64,000 bases of DNA from an uncultured beta proteobacterium (GTDB taxonomy: Bacteria > Pseudomonadota > Gammaproteobacteria > Burkholderiales > Burkholderiaceae): assembly GCA_903826775.1 (NCBI GenBank), contig CAIKFU010000024.1, positions 1-64,000 on the forward strand, written 5' to 3'. The notes beneath the pieces were generated by a model. It did not search any database. It saw nothing but the letters and a program-made list of their open reading frames with translations, and was not told where the DNA came from. Position 1 is the stretch's first letter, and each line of letters begins with the position of its first letter. The translations under genes and the position numbers were made by a program. Positions 1-9,751 of this stretch are shown here, piece by piece.

Positions 1-1038
1 ACGATTACAGATGTATCTGAGGTACCCTTTGAACATCGGAGCATTCAATCCGAGCACTCCTCGAGGCATCGTATCTTCTGCATAACGGTACTCCAATTCC
101 ACTGCTTTTTCGAAGATGTTTCGAATGTCCTCTTTGAACGCGGAAGTCCATAACTGCGGGTTCTCCAGCTTAATTTGATTTATTAAATCGATGCCAAAAT
201 TGCAGTGCATCGATTCATCGCGAAGGATGTATTGATACTGCTCGGCAGCACCCGTCATTTTGTTTTGACGGCCCATTGCAAGTATTTGCGTAAAACCAAC
301 ATAAAAGAACAATCCTTCCATTACGCACGCAAAAACAATCAGTGAACGCAAAAGTTTTTGATCGTTTTCTAACGTTCCGGTTTTAAAAGTGGGGTCCGTT
401 AAGACATCGATATACGGAATTAAAAACTCATCCTTATCGCGAATCGATTCAATCTCGTGGTACGCATTGAAGATTTCTCCTTGATCCAAACCCAAGGATT
501 CGACGATGTATTGGTATGCGTGCGTGTGAATCGCTTCTTCGAACGCCTGGCGCAATAAATACTGACGGCATTCGGGCGCGGTGATCTGGCGATAGGTTCC
601 CAGCACGATATTGTTCGCCGCCAACGAGTCGGCAGTCGTAAAAAATCCCAAATTGCGCATGATGATGCGGCGTTCATCATCGGTTAGGCCGTTTGGATCT
701 TTCCACAGGGCAATATCGCGATTCATATTGATTTCTTGAGGCATCCAGTGGTTGGCGCACCCCGCCAAATACTTTTCCCACGCCCATTTGTATTTAAATG
801 GCACCAATTGATTCACATCCGTGGTGCCATTAATGACGCGCTTATCGGCAACATTCACACGACGCGCGGCTCCGCCGGACAATACTGCGGATGCGACCGG
901 CGCTGGCGCCGTAGCCGGCGATTGCGGTGCAATAACCACTTCATCCGCTTTGGGTCTAGCGATTTCCACTGCCACGGGTTGCAGTGCCAAACCCGCTTTT
1001 GCGAGTGCTGGCGCTACTTCTTCATCCCAATTCAACAT
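1..1038 (-). CDS. nrdB: Ribonucleoside-diphosphate reductase, beta subunit (NrdB), 3' end outside window
   Basis: Small (radical-carrying) subunit of class Ia ribonucleotide reductase, which with NrdA makes deoxyribonucleotides. The reading frame stays open to the left edge, so about 346 N-terminal codons are present and the C-terminus is missing. The diiron ligands and radical tyrosine are visible: an aspartate in TADSLAANN, the E-x-x-H-x-x-x-Y pattern in EAIHTHAY (about residue 170), a glutamate in CVMEGLFF, and E/H in RDESMH (about residue 274). The ATG at 1038 has a GAGGAG ribosome-binding site. The first 65 residues or so are an Ala/Pro/Val-rich extension. It follows nrdA by 43 bp on the same strand, so both are probably cotranscribed. 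Identification is secure. Confidence 0.96.
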   Translation of the reverse strand, partial: MLNWDEEVAPALAKAGLALQPVAVEIARPKADEVVIAPQSPATAPAPVASAVLSGGAARRVNVADKRVINGTTDVNQLVPFKYKWAWEKYLAGCANHWMPQEINMNRDIALWKDPNGLTDDERRIIMRNLGFFTTADSLAANNIVLGTYRQITAPECRQYLLRQAFEEAIHTHAYQYIVESLGLDQGEIFNAYHEIESIRDKDEFLIPYIDVLTDPTFKTGTLENDQKLLRSLIVFACVMEGLFFYVGFTQILAMGRQNKMTGAAEQYQYILRDESMHCNFGIDLINQIKLENPQLWTSAFKEDIRNIFEKAVELEYRYAEDTMPRGVLGLNAPMFKGYLRYICNR

Positions 1039-1081
1039 ACCGTTCTCCTCAATTCGTGTTGCTGGTCCATCAGCAAATGGC

Positions 1082-4006
1082 TTACTGACATGATTCACAT
1101 TCTTCAAAACCAGGATCGCCTGGACGCATCGTGCATGCCGGACCATCCGCCTCAACGCCGTTGGACACCGAATTGAGTTGACTGCTTGTCACGGTCGACT
1201 TTTCCACGTGGGTAGCAGCCATCGTGCGCAAGTAGTAGGTGGTTTTCAAGCCGCGCAACCAAGCCAACTTGTAGGTGTCGTCCAGTTTTTTGCCGGAGGC
1301 GCCTGCCATGTAAATGTTGAGTGACTGGGCTTGGTCGATCCATTTTTGCCGACGTGACGCCGCTTCCACGAGCCAACTTGGCTCCACTTCGAAGGCGGTC
1401 GCGTACAAATCGCGCAAATCTTGGGGGATGCGATCAATCTTGGATAAGGTGCCGTCGAAATACTTCAAATCGGCGATCATGACTTCATCCCACAGTCCGC
1501 GATCTTTCAAATCCCGAACGAGGTATTCGTTGACGACCGTAAATTCGCCAGACAAATTCGATTTCACAAATAAATTCTGGAAGGTGGGTTCGATGCAAGC
1601 CGATACGCCGATGATGTTGGAGATGGTGGCGGTCGGAGCGATCGCCACGCAATTGGAATTGCGCATGCCATGCTGCTGGATGCTCGCACGCAACCGTTCC
1701 CAATCCATCGTCGAACTGGAATCCACTTCCAGGTATCCGCCGCGCTCTTTCGCCAGCAGTGCAATCGAGTCCTGAGGCAAAATGCCGCGATCCCATAGCG
1801 ATCCCTTGTACGTGCTGTAAGTGCCACGCTCTTTCGCCAACTCGTTGGAGGCCTCATACGCGTAGTAGCAGACCGCTTCCATGGACGAATCGGCAAACTT
1901 CACGGCCTCGTCGCTGGCGTAGGCGATGCGCTGCATGTGCAGGCAATCCTGAAAACCCATAATGCCCATGCCAACCGGGCGGTGCTTCAAATTGGAGTTG
2001 CGCGCCTTGGCAACGGCGTAATAGTTGATATCGATGACGTTGTCGAGCATGCGCATGGCGGTACGCACGGTTTTTTGCAATTTTTCGTGATCGAGCACCA
2101 TCTTGCCGGACGCATCGGTAATCATGTGCGCGGTAAGGTTGACGGAACCGAGATTGCAAACTGCGATTTCGCTGTCGTTGGTATTAAGCGTGATCTCAGT
2201 GCATAAATTGGACGAATGCACGACGCCAATATGCTGCTGCGGACTGCGAATGTTGCACGGATCCTTGAAGGTAATCCAAGGATGCCCGGTTTCGAACAGC
2301 ATGCCGAGCATCTTGCGCCACAACTGCTGCGCCGGAATTTTGCGCGACGGCTTGAGCTCGCCGCTGTCGGCTTTTTTCTCGTAGGCAACGTACGCCTCTT
2401 CGAATGCCTTGCCGAACTTGTCGTGCAAATCGGGCGTATTGGATGGCGAGAAGAGCGTCCAATCGCCGTTTTCCATCACGCGCTTCATGAACAGGTCCGG
2501 AATCCAGTTGGAGGTATTCATGTCGTGCGTGCGGCGGCGATCGTCGCCGGTGTTCTTGCGCAGCTCCAAAAATTCCTCGATGTCCAGATGCCAGGTTTCC
2601 AGGTACGCGCAAACCGCGCCCTTGCGTTTGCCACCCTGATTGACGGCCACGGCGGTGTCGTTCACCACCTTCAAAAAGGGCACCACGCCCTGCGATTTGC
2701 CGTTCGTGCCCTTGATGTGGCTTCCCAATGCGCGCACGTTGGTCCAGTCGTTCCCCAACCCGCCGGCGTATTTAGAGAGCAGCGCATTTTCCTTGAGCGC
2801 TTCGTAGATGCCGTCCAAATCGTCTTCCACCGTCGTGAGGTAGCAACTGGAAAGCTGCGGGCGATTGGTTGCCGAATTAAAGAGCGTCGGGGTGCTCGAC
2901 ATAAAATCAAACGTCGAGAGGATTTCGTAGAACTCGATGGCGCGCGTTTCGCGATCGAGTTCGTTCAATGCCAAGCCCATCGCCACGCGCATGAAAAACG
3001 CCTGGGGCATTTCGATGCGGCGCTCTTCGATGTGCAGGAAATAGCGGTCGTAGAGCGTTTGCAATCCGAGGTAGTTGAATTGCAAATCGCGACTGGCGTT
3101 GAGCGCAGCGGCGAGTTTCTTTAAATCGTATTCGCGCATGCGCGGGTCGAGCAGTTCAGCGGAAATGCCTTCTTGGATGTACTTGGCAAAATAGGTGGGG
3201 TATTCGGCCTGCATGTCGCCTTGCAATACTTCGCGCCCCAAAATCTCCTTGCGGATCACGTGCATCAAAATGCGTGCGGTGACCTGGCTGTAGGCGGGGT
3301 CTTTTTCGATCAGGGTGCGCGAAGCGAGAATCGCCGAATCGTACACTTGCGTGAGCGGCACGCCGTCGTACAAATTCTTGATCGTTTCGGTCACGATCGG
3401 TTCGGACTCGATGTGGTTGCCCAGTCCCTCGCACGCCGCCCCGACGATGGTGCGCAGCGCCAACATGTCCAGCCAGCTTTCCTGCCCGTTGTCGATCACC
3501 TTCAGGCGCGTTTCGATCGTGGCGTTGCTGTCTACCGGCGCAGCGTCTTGGAGGGCGGCGCGCTCCTGATTGCGCTTTTCGCGATACAGCACGTAGGCCC
3601 GCGCCACGTTGTGTTCGCCCGAACGCATCAGCGCCAATTCCACCTGGTCTTGAATGTCTTCGATGTGGAACGTACCGCCATTGGGTCGGCTGCGCAAAAG
3701 CGCGCGGACCACGGCGTGAGTCAACTGCTCGACCTGTTCGCGAATCCGCGCCGATGCGGCACCTTGTCCGCCATTGACCGCCAAAAAGGCCTTGGTCACG
3801 GCAATGGCGATTTTGGACGGCTCAAACGACACCACCGAACCGTTGCGGCGGATGATTTTGTAATCGGACAATTGGGTCGCCTGATTGCCACCGACGCCAC
3901 CGGCGACAAACCCGGCCGATGGGCTTTGGGTCATTCCGGCTGCGGGGTTCATGGCGCTGGAATGGGTGCTTTCAGGGGCGCCTGCTGGCGAGTTGACGTA
4001 TGTCAT
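1082..4006 (-). CDS. nrdA: Ribonucleoside-diphosphate reductase, alpha subunit (NrdA)
   Basis: Catalytic large subunit of class Ia ribonucleotide reductase, 974 residues. An ATP-cone allosteric domain occupies about residues 48-140 ([16 protein letters not shown]). Visible catalytic features are the redox cysteine in SSCYL (about 387), N-L-C-T-E with the thiyl-radical cysteine (about 602), the second redox cysteine in VSACIEP, the YY pair of the radical path in TTYYLRT (about 925), and a C-terminal CESCQ pair that would be re-reduced by thioredoxin or glutaredoxin. The ATG at 4006 has AGGAG just upstream. A poorly conserved Ser/Ala/Gly-rich segment of about 45 residues precedes the ATP cone. 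nrdB follows downstream. NrdR boxes lie upstream, so repression by NrdR is likely. Confidence 0.98.
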   Translation of the reverse strand: MTYVNSPAGAPESTHSSAMNPAAGMTQSPSAGFVAGGVGGNQATQLSDYKIIRRNGSVVSFEPSKIAIAVTKAFLAVNGGQGAASARIREQVEQLTHAVVRALLRSRPNGGTFHIEDIQDQVELALMRSGEHNVARAYVLYREKRNQERAALQDAAPVDSNATIETRLKVIDNGQESWLDMLALRTIVGAACEGLGNHIESEPIVTETIKNLYDGVPLTQVYDSAILASRTLIEKDPAYSQVTARILMHVIRKEILGREVLQGDMQAEYPTYFAKYIQEGISAELLDPRMREYDLKKLAAALNASRDLQFNYLGLQTLYDRYFLHIEERRIEMPQAFFMRVAMGLALNELDRETRAIEFYEILSTFDFMSSTPTLFNSATNRPQLSSCYLTTVEDDLDGIYEALKENALLSKYAGGLGNDWTNVRALGSHIKGTNGKSQGVVPFLKVVNDTAVAVNQGGKRKGAVCAYLETWHLDIEEFLELRKNTGDDRRRTHDMNTSNWIPDLFMKRVMENGDWTLFSPSNTPDLHDKFGKAFEEAYVAYEKKADSGELKPSRKIPAQQLWRKMLGMLFETGHPWITFKDPCNIRSPQQHIGVVHSSNLCTEITLNTNDSEIAVCNLGSVNLTAHMITDASGKMVLDHEKLQKTVRTAMRMLDNVIDINYYAVAKARNSNLKHRPVGMGIMGFQDCLHMQRIAYASDEAVKFADSSMEAVCYYAYEASNELAKERGTYSTYKGSLWDRGILPQDSIALLAKERGGYLEVDSSSTMDWERLRASIQQHGMRNSNCVAIAPTATISNIIGVSACIEPTFQNLFVKSNLSGEFTVVNEYLVRDLKDRGLWDEVMIADLKYFDGTLSKIDRIPQDLRDLYATAFEVEPSWLVEAASRRQKWIDQAQSLNIYMAGASGKKLDDTYKLAWLRGLKTTYYLRTMAATHVEKSTVTSSQLNSVSNGVEADGPACTMRPGDPGFEECESCQ

Positions 4007-4077
4007 ATTGCTCCTACTTCTTTCGTGTTATCGGGATAAAAATGCGTTTTGAAACAAAGCCTTAATGCGGTTCAAAA

Positions 4078-4124
4078 ACACTAGATCTAGTGTTTTCTAC
4101 CATGATTGATACTAAGTATAGGGA
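4078..4124 (-). promoter_or_regulatory. Two NrdR-like operator boxes upstream of nrdA
   Basis: Box 1 (4078-4093) is ACACTAGATCTAGTGT, a perfect 16-bp palindrome close to the NrdR consensus acaCwAtATaTwGtgt. Box 2 (4109-4124) is ATACTAAGTATAGGGA, which keeps the C-w-A and T-w-G cores but is weaker, 11 of 16 by my count. The boxes start exactly 31 bp apart, about three helical turns, the usual arrangement for cooperative NrdR binding. Box 2 covers the predicted -10 element. The nrdR gene itself is not in this window. Confidence 0.8.
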
Positions 4125-4144
4125 ATTTATGAAACTTTTGTGAA
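4115..4144 (-). promoter_or_regulatory. Sigma-70-like promoter of nrdAB
   Basis: Reading the minus strand, TTCACA (4144-4139) and TATACT (4120-4115) are separated by 18 bp; each differs from consensus at one position. Transcription would start near 4107 and give a leader of about 100 nt before nrdA. The -10 lies inside the second NrdR-like box, so repressor binding would directly block polymerase. Confidence 0.65.
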
Positions 4145-4248
4145 TATTTTTAACCCTAAATGCACTAGGTTTTTTACCTATGGGACAGGCGGAATTTCGG
4201 CCCATTTTGGTGCGCAAAAAACGCTGGGGTTTACTGCAAGGCGAATAA

Positions 4249-4286
4249 TGTAAGCGAATACTTACATACAAGGCGGTGTTTACCGC
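4249..4286 (-). terminator. Possible weak terminator after the ampD fusion gene
   Basis: Two small hairpins follow the stop codon on the minus strand: GCGGT/ACCGC with a 4-nt loop (4286-4273, overlapping the stop) and TGTAAG/CTTACA with a 6-nt loop (4266-4249). There is no good U tract, so this may be only partial or Rho-assisted. The rest of 4125-4248 shows nothing recognisable. Confidence 0.3.
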
Positions 4287-5113
4287 TTTTGCACCCCAAA
4301 GGGGAATTTTTCCATGGGCAGCGCGTTGTTTTTCTGAAAACGCGCCCAATCAAAAGTGGTGCCCGGATCGGTTTTTCGTCCCGGGGCCACATCGCTGTGT
4401 CCGGCGAACACCGCCTGCGGGTATTTTTCCAAGATGGCGGAAGTGAGGCCTGCTAATGCCTCGTATTGGGCCGGCTCAAACGGCGTATCGCCATCCCCTT
4501 CCAGTTCGATGCCCAGCGAAAAATCGTTGCAGCGTTCACGCTCGCCAAAGGTCGATTTGCCTGCATGCCAGGCGCGATCTTGCGTCGACACCAGTTGAAT
4601 GAGCTGCCCATCGCGCGCAATCACAAAATGGCTCGACACCCGCTCGTTGGCAATCTGGGCAAAATACGGATGCTCGGACGGATCGAGCCGGTTTTGAAAA
4701 AATTCCACGACGTGCTGTGCCGGGATGCCTGATAGCAAGGCGCCGGCTTGAAAGCCGCCGGGCGGCAAGCCGATGTGGTGGATGAGCACCAGATCGACCG
4801 CGCACCCGTTCGGCCGCGCATCGGCATTGGGGGAAGCGCGCCACAACGCCCTGCCGATCCAGCCGTCTTGGTCAATCTGCCTGCCGTGTTCGAGCGAACA
4901 GTAAAACCGCCCTTCGTTGACAAACGCTTCCGATTTGGGGAGGTGAACCTGGCAGCTGTGGCACGGCACCATCTGCTCGGGTGCACTCGCCTTGGGGGGT
5001 TTTGCCGGTATGGGGGAATCCGCCTGGGGCTGCCCCGCTTTCGTCAGGCTTTTGCGCTTGACCCAACTGAAAAACACCGCCGCCCCGACAAAGAGCAAGA
5101 GCCATTTAATCAC
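4280..5113 (-). CDS. ampD: AmpD-type N-acetylmuramoyl-L-alanine amidase fused to an N-terminal membrane/zinc-ribbon (PP0621-like) module
   Basis: Residues about 80-277 are AmpD, the cytosolic amidase that removes the peptide from 1,6-anhydro-muropeptides in wall recycling. Zinc ligands are visible at H112 or H113, H239 (AGHSD) and D249 (RKTDPG), together with RCNDFSLGIELEG. Residues 1-20 form one membrane segment. Residues 50-76 hold CHSC plus YCSLEH, a four-ligand ribbon (C51, C54, C72, H76) typical of the small PP0621-like proteins. In related genera I know these as two adjacent genes; here the frame is continuous. The start is GTG, three bases after the upstream stop, with no strong ribosome-binding site, but the N-terminus IKWLLL fits the family. 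The membrane segment would tether the amidase, with its orientation unproven. Confidence 0.9.
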   Translation of the reverse strand: MIKWLLLFVGAAVFFSWVKRKSLTKAGQPQADSPIPAKPPKASAPEQMVPCHSCQVHLPKSEAFVNEGRFYCSLEHGRQIDQDGWIGRALWRASPNADARPNGCAVDLVLIHHIGLPPGGFQAGALLSGIPAQHVVEFFQNRLDPSEHPYFAQIANERVSSHFVIARDGQLIQLVSTQDRAWHAGKSTFGERERCNDFSLGIELEGDGDTPFEPAQYEALAGLTSAILEKYPQAVFAGHSDVAPGRKTDPGTTFDWARFQKNNALPMEKFPFGVQKR

Positions 5114-5116
5114 GGT

Positions 5117-5965
5117 TTAGGTCCGTTGCAAAACGACTTCGATGACAAAGCGGCTGCCAACGTACGCCAGAAACAAGGCGGTGTAGGCGCTCAATACCCA
5201 GCGCACAGCTATGCGCCCGCGCAAACCGACCTGCCAGCGCGCCAAGAGCAGCCCGCCAAACAACAGCCAGGAGATCAAGGCAAAAATGGTTTTATGGTCA
5301 AAGACCAGCGGCTTGCCAAACAGGGTCTGCGAAAACAGCAATCCGGAAAATACGGTTAGGGTCAGCAGGGCATAGCCGACGTACAGCAAATTAAAGAGCA
5401 TGCTTTCCATCGCCATGAGGGGCGGCAAGCCTTCCAGCCACAGCGCGATGCGCCCATTGGGCGTCACGGCCAACTGGCGATGCAGCGCGCGATCCTGAAC
5501 GCTCATGAGCATGGCGTGCATCGCCGCGAGGCTCAAAAATCCGACCGACACCGTGGCGACGATGAAGTGCCCCTTGAACCACGGATCGGAAACCGCGCGC
5601 GCCGACAGCAGCGTACCGGGAAAAAGGTCCGGCAGATACGCGCACACGGCCGCGAGGGCAATGCAAAACCACCGCAAACTGGCAATCGGCAAGAACCAGC
5701 TTTGAAACCAGTAGAACGCCAAGCCGACCCAGGCCATGAGCGAGAGGTCCTGGGCAAAACCGAAGACGAAGCCTTGGGGCGTAAACACTGAATCGTGCAA
5801 GGACAGGCCATGAATCACCAAGATGGCGAAAATCGCGCTTTGGACCAGGGCGGTAAACCAGGCAGACTCCCCCTTGCCCTTAGTTTGCAGGCTCAAAACG
5901 ACCAAGAGCAACGCGTAGAGTGCGGAAGACAACCATCCGGAACTTGAGTAACCTAAAATATCCAT
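5117..5965 (-). CDS. ypjD: YpjD/CcsA-like cytochrome c assembly family membrane protein
   Basis: A 282-residue integral membrane protein with about eight predicted hydrophobic segments, of the cytochrome-c-assembly (CcsA/CcmC-like) family usually called YpjD. It is usually found next to ffh in proteobacteria, as here. The biochemical role of YpjD is not settled, so heme handling is a family inference only. Its start codon is only 20 bp from the divergent ffh start, so the promoter must overlap coding sequence. The ampD fusion gene starts 3 bp after its stop, so the two are almost certainly cotranscribed. G+C is high, as in its neighbours. Confidence 0.85.
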   Translation of the reverse strand: MDILGYSSSGWLSSALYALLLVVLSLQTKGKGESAWFTALVQSAIFAILVIHGLSLHDSVFTPQGFVFGFAQDLSLMAWVGLAFYWFQSWFLPIASLRWFCIALAAVCAYLPDLFPGTLLSARAVSDPWFKGHFIVATVSVGFLSLAAMHAMLMSVQDRALHRQLAVTPNGRIALWLEGLPPLMAMESMLFNLLYVGYALLTLTVFSGLLFSQTLFGKPLVFDHKTIFALISWLLFGGLLLARWQVGLRGRIAVRWVLSAYTALFLAYVGSRFVIEVVLQRT

Positions 5966-5985
5966 CTAGAAAGTCTAATCCATAA

Positions 5986-7368
5986 ATGCTAGAGAACCTT
6001 ACAGACCGTTTATCCCGTGTTGTGAAAACCATGCGGGGCCAAGCCCGGCTCACGGAAAGCAACACCGCCGACATGTTGCGGGAAATCCGCTTAGCCCTGT
6101 TGGAAGCCGACGTCGCGCTCCCCGTGGTCCGCAGCCTCTTGGAACAAATCAAATTCCGCGCCTTGGGCGAGGAAGTGGTCGGCAGCCTCAGCCCCGGGCA
6201 AGCACTGGTTGCCGTCGTGCAGCGCGAGCTTGCCGCGGTCATGGCAGGGGATGCCAACCAAAGCGGTGAACTCAATCTGCAAACCCAACCGCCTGCCGTC
6301 ATCTTGATGGCCGGACTTCAGGGTGCGGGGAAAACCACGTCGGTGGGCAAACTGGCCAAATGGCTGCAGGAAAAAAAGAAAAAGAAGGTGCTCACCGTGT
6401 CGTGCGACGTCTACCGTCCCGCCGCGATCGAGCAGTTGCAAACCGTGACGCAGCAAGTGGGCGCGGAATTTTTTCCGAGCACCGTCGACCAAGCACCCGC
6501 GGACATTGCCAAGGCCGCCTTGGATTGGGCGCGACGGCATTACTTTGACGTGCTGATTGTCGATACGGCCGGCCGACTCGGCATCGACGAAGCCCTCATG
6601 CAGGAGATCCAAACCCTGCACGCGAGCCTGGATCCCATCGAGACGCTATTCGTCGTCGACGCGATGCTAGGGCAAGATGCGGTCAATACCGCCAAGGCCT
6701 TTCACGATGCGTTGCCGCTCACCGGCATCATCCTCACCAAACTCGATGGCGATTCGCGCGGTGGCGCAGCCCTGTCCGTTCGGCAAGTCACCGGAGTTCC
6801 CCTCAAGTTCGTCGGCGTTGCCGAGAAGATGGATGGCCTCGAAGCCTTCGATGCCGATCGCATGGCCAGCCGCATTCTGGGCATGGGCGACATTCTGGCG
6901 TTGGTCGAACAGGCCCAGCAACACGTCGACGTTGCCAAAGCGGAAAAGCTGGCATCGAAAATCCAAAAAGGCGGTTTTGATCTAAGCGATTTTCGCGACC
7001 AGATTTCCCAAATGCAGCAAATGGGTGGCATGGCCAGCCTCATGGATAAACTGCCCAGCCATATGGCCCAGGCCGCATCCAAAACCAACATGAGCCAAGC
7101 GGACAAACAGGTTAAACGCATGCAGGGCATCATCGATAGCATGACGGCGCAAGAACGCCGTAAACCGGAATTGCTCAAGGCGAGCCGCAAACGGCGCATC
7201 GCTGCTGGCGCCGGCGTTCAGGTCCAGGAAGTTAATCGCCTCCTGACGCAATTTGAACAAATGCAAACGATGATGAAGCAGTTCAAGGGCGGTAAGATGG
7301 CGCGCACGATGGCATCGATGGCTGCACGCGGTGCAGCCAAAGGCATTGGCGGACTCTTCCGCAAATAA
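5986..7368 (+). CDS. ffh: Signal recognition particle protein Ffh
   Basis: SRP54-type GTPase that binds signal sequences and 4.5S RNA and delivers inner-membrane proteins to FtsY and SecYEG. It has 460 residues: the helical N domain (1-95), the G domain with P-loop GLQGAGKTT (110-118), DVYRPAA, DTAGR (about 193) and TKLDGDSRGGA (about 251), and a methionine-rich M domain (about 325-435, many MQQM and MQTMMKQF stretches) for signal peptide and RNA binding. The first ATG gives the expected N-terminus (MLENLTDRLS). Its stop codon directly abuts that of the convergent proS with no base between, leaving no room for an intergenic terminator. The 4.5S RNA gene is not seen here. Confidence 0.98.
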   Translation: MLENLTDRLSRVVKTMRGQARLTESNTADMLREIRLALLEADVALPVVRSLLEQIKFRALGEEVVGSLSPGQALVAVVQRELAAVMAGDANQSGELNLQTQPPAVILMAGLQGAGKTTSVGKLAKWLQEKKKKKVLTVSCDVYRPAAIEQLQTVTQQVGAEFFPSTVDQAPADIAKAALDWARRHYFDVLIVDTAGRLGIDEALMQEIQTLHASLDPIETLFVVDAMLGQDAVNTAKAFHDALPLTGIILTKLDGDSRGGAALSVRQVTGVPLKFVGVAEKMDGLEAFDADRMASRILGMGDILALVEQAQQHVDVAKAEKLASKIQKGGFDLSDFRDQISQMQQMGGMASLMDKLPSHMAQAASKTNMSQADKQVKRMQGIIDSMTAQERRKPELLKASRKRRIAAGAGVQVQEVNRLLTQFEQMQTMMKQFKGGKMARTMASMAARGAAKGIGGLFRK

Positions 7369-9111
7369 CTACGAAACGGATTGCTTGGCGGCAGACACTG
7401 CGGCCATCACGTGCTGAGCGATTTGCGTAAGCGGAACAATGTGCGCTTGTACTTCACGGCGCGCCTGAAATTCAACTTGGCCATCCTTCAGCCCACGATC
7501 GCCAATCACGATGCGATACGGTGCGCCTATCAACTCCCAGTCCGCGAACATCGCACCTGGACGCTCTCCACGATCGTCCAAGACCACATCGATACCGGCA
7601 GCCGCCAATTCATCATGCAAGGCATCCGCAGCCGCCTTCACGCCTTCAGAACGATCGTAGCTCATCGGGCAGATCACCACCTCAAACGGCGCCATCGAAA
7701 TCGGCCAGATAATGCCGCGCTCGTCATACCCCTGCTCAATCGCAGCGCCCAGCAAACGCGTCACCCCAATACCGTAACAACCCATCACCATCGGCTGGGA
7801 CTTGCCTTGTTGATCTAGGTAATTGCAACCCATCGCCTCGGAATACCGCGTACCCAATTGAAAGACGTGACCCACTTCAATACCGCGACAAATTTCCACG
7901 GTGCCCTTGCCATCCGGGGAGGGATCCCCGACTACCGCATTGCGCAAATCGGCCACCATCACTTCAGGAAGGTCTCGCGACCAATTCACACCGGTCAAGT
8001 GATAGCCCTCTTCGTTTGCTCCGCATACAAAATCGGACATCATCGCCACCGTTCTATCGGCCACAACCGTGACATCGGGATGCACGCCAACTGGACCCAA
8101 ATAGCCCGCCGGTGAATGGCATGCTCTAACAATTTCCGCATCGCTGGCAAAGCGCGACTCGGACATGCCCGGCACCTTGCCGGCTTTCACTTCATTTAAC
8201 TCGTGATCGCCACGCACCAACAACATAAATAATTTTGCAGGCCCGTTTTCCTGATCCACTGCGAGCAACAACGACTTCACGGATTTTTCCAATGGCAATT
8301 TGAGAAATACCGCCACGTCTTCGCAACGCGTTTGATTCGGAGTGGAGACTTTTTGCATTGCCTCGTTTGCCGATCCACGAGCAGCCAATAGGGAAATCGA
8401 TTCGGCTGCCTCCAAATTGGCTGCGTAATCCGAATTGGGGCAATACACGATAGCATCCTCGCCCGTATCGGCAATGACGTGAAATTCCTGACTTCCCGAT
8501 CCGCCAATGGCACCGTTATCCGCAGTTACTGCCCTAAAAGTAAGACCTAGGCGTTGAAATATGCGGGTATACGCAGCAAACATGATGTCGTACGACCGCT
8601 GAAGACCCTCGGCATCCCGATCGAACGAGTAGGCATCCTTCATGGAGAACTCGCGCCCGCGCATGATTCCGAAGCGGGGGCGCCGCTCATCGCGAAATTT
8701 GGTTTGAATCTGGTAGAAATTAATCGGCAGTTGTTTATAGCTCTTAATCTCGTTGCGCGCCAAATCGGTTATCACTTCTTCCGAAGTGGGTTGGATTAAA
8801 AAATCGCGATCGTGGCGATCCTTGATGCGCAGCAATTCAGGACCCATTTTTTCCCAACGGCCAGTCTCTTGCCACAACTCGGCTGGCTGAATCATCGGCA
8901 TCAACAATTCAATGGCGCCTGCACGGTTCATCTCTTCGCGAATGATGTTTTCCACCTTGCGAATGACTTTTAAACCCAGCGGCAAATAGTTGTAAATCCC
9001 AGCACTGAGTTTGCGAATCAGGCCGGCGCGCACCATGAGCTTATGGGAAACTACCTCCGCATCGGAGGGGGCTTCTTTAAGCGTGGCGAGAAATGATTGT
9101 GATGCTTTCAT
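7369..9111 (-). CDS. proS: Prolyl-tRNA synthetase
   Basis: Class II aminoacyl-tRNA synthetase that charges tRNA-Pro. Its 580 residues match the bacterial (E. coli-type) form with an inserted editing domain between motifs 2 and 3 (about residues 225-390) that hydrolyses Ala-tRNA-Pro. Motif 2 is visible as [21 protein letters not shown] split over about residues 137-157, and motif 3 near [15 protein letters not shown]-terminal anticodon-binding domain follows. A tRNA-Pro(CGG) gene lies 5 kb away. It converges with ffh and diverges from rppH, with 48 bp between the start codons. Confidence 0.98.
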   Translation of the reverse strand: MKASQSFLATLKEAPSDAEVVSHKLMVRAGLIRKLSAGIYNYLPLGLKVIRKVENIIREEMNRAGAIELLMPMIQPAELWQETGRWEKMGPELLRIKDRHDRDFLIQPTSEEVITDLARNEIKSYKQLPINFYQIQTKFRDERRPRFGIMRGREFSMKDAYSFDRDAEGLQRSYDIMFAAYTRIFQRLGLTFRAVTADNGAIGGSGSQEFHVIADTGEDAIVYCPNSDYAANLEAAESISLLAARGSANEAMQKVSTPNQTRCEDVAVFLKLPLEKSVKSLLLAVDQENGPAKLFMLLVRGDHELNEVKAGKVPGMSESRFASDAEIVRACHSPAGYLGPVGVHPDVTVVADRTVAMMSDFVCGANEEGYHLTGVNWSRDLPEVMVADLRNAVVGDPSPDGKGTVEICRGIEVGHVFQLGTRYSEAMGCNYLDQQGKSQPMVMGCYGIGVTRLLGAAIEQGYDERGIIWPISMAPFEVVICPMSYDRSEGVKAAADALHDELAAAGIDVVLDDRGERPGAMFADWELIGAPYRIVIGDRGLKDGQVEFQARREVQAHIVPLTQIAQHVMAAVSAAKQSVS

Positions 9112-9124
9112 GTATAGATATAAT
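9097..9124 (+). promoter_or_regulatory. Candidate promoter of rppH
   Basis: TTGTGA (9097-9102) and a perfect TATAAT (9119-9124) are separated by 16 bp. The -35 lies inside the first codons of the divergent proS. The leader to the rppH ATG would be about 30 nt. The -10 is convincing; the -35 matches consensus at only four positions. Confidence 0.5.
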
Positions 9125-9159
9125 CAAATCGTTGATTTTAAAGGATTTGAGGCACGATC

Positions 9160-9732
9160 ATGCTTGACCGTGAAGGGTATAGGCCCAATGTCGGCATTGT
9201 CCTCCTTAACAGCCATAACGAAGTTTTCTGGGGAAAACGCGTTGGGCAGCATTCGTGGCAGTTCCCACAGGGTGGGATTCAACATGGTGAGAGCCCAGAG
9301 CAGGCCATGTTCCGCGAGTTGCATGAAGAGGTTGGCTTGCTACCGGAGCACGTCCAGATCGTTGGACGAACCAGGGACTGGTTGCGTTACGACGTCCCTG
9401 AGGAATTCTTGCGCCGACAAAACACAAACCGAGTTCATCGAGCAAGCTATCGAGGACAAAAACAAATCTGGTTTCTTTTACGACTAGTCGGTTTGGATAG
9501 CGACATTCACCTGCGAGCCAGCGAACATCCCGAGTTCGATGCGTGGCGCTGGCAACCGTATTGGATCCAACTGGATTCGGTGATCGACTTTAAAAGGGAG
9601 GTCTATCAACTGGCCCTCTCCGAATTGGCGCGATTTTTGGCGCGCGGTATGCATTTGCATCAATTGGCATGGGGAACTCCATTGGATATGCTCAAAGCCA
9701 TTTATCCACAGAACGACGATCAGCACAACTAA
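9160..9732 (+). CDS. rppH: RNA pyrophosphohydrolase RppH
   Basis: Nudix hydrolase that removes pyrophosphate from the 5' end of triphosphorylated transcripts and so triggers mRNA decay. The full Nudix signature GX5EX7REUXEEXGU is at residues 38-60, from [10 protein letters not shown] to REUHEEVGL-type residues, with the catalytic glutamates in RELHEEVG. The RppH hallmark N-terminus ([13 protein letters not shown]) is present. The 190-residue length is normal for betaproteobacteria. The ATG at 9160 has GAGG 8 bases upstream. It is followed 19 bp later by the CNP1-like lipoprotein gene, with which it is probably cotranscribed. Confidence 0.96.
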   Translation: MLDREGYRPNVGIVLLNSHNEVFWGKRVGQHSWQFPQGGIQHGESPEQAMFRELHEEVGLLPEHVQIVGRTRDWLRYDVPEEFLRRQNTNRVHRASYRGQKQIWFLLRLVGLDSDIHLRASEHPEFDAWRWQPYWIQLDSVIDFKREVYQLALSELARFLARGMHLHQLAWGTPLDMLKAIYPQNDDQHN

Positions 9733-9751
9733 TTAACCAGACAGGCAAAAC

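Noticed and set aside
2216..3124. A 302-codon open frame on the plus strand inside nrdA
   Set aside because: It lies wholly opposite a certain gene in G+C-rich DNA, where antisense frames stay open by codon bias; no family features.
3173..4039. A 288-codon plus-strand frame opposite the 5' half of nrdA
   Set aside because: Shadow of nrdA; no ribosome-binding site and no recognisable domain.
4062..4349. A 95-codon minus-strand frame running from ampD into the nrdA promoter
   Set aside because: Different frame from ampD, covers the NrdR boxes and promoter, and has no protein-like features.
4748..5359. A 203-codon plus-strand frame across the ampD/ypjD junction
   Set aside because: Opposite two well-supported genes; composition looks like antisense of coding DNA.
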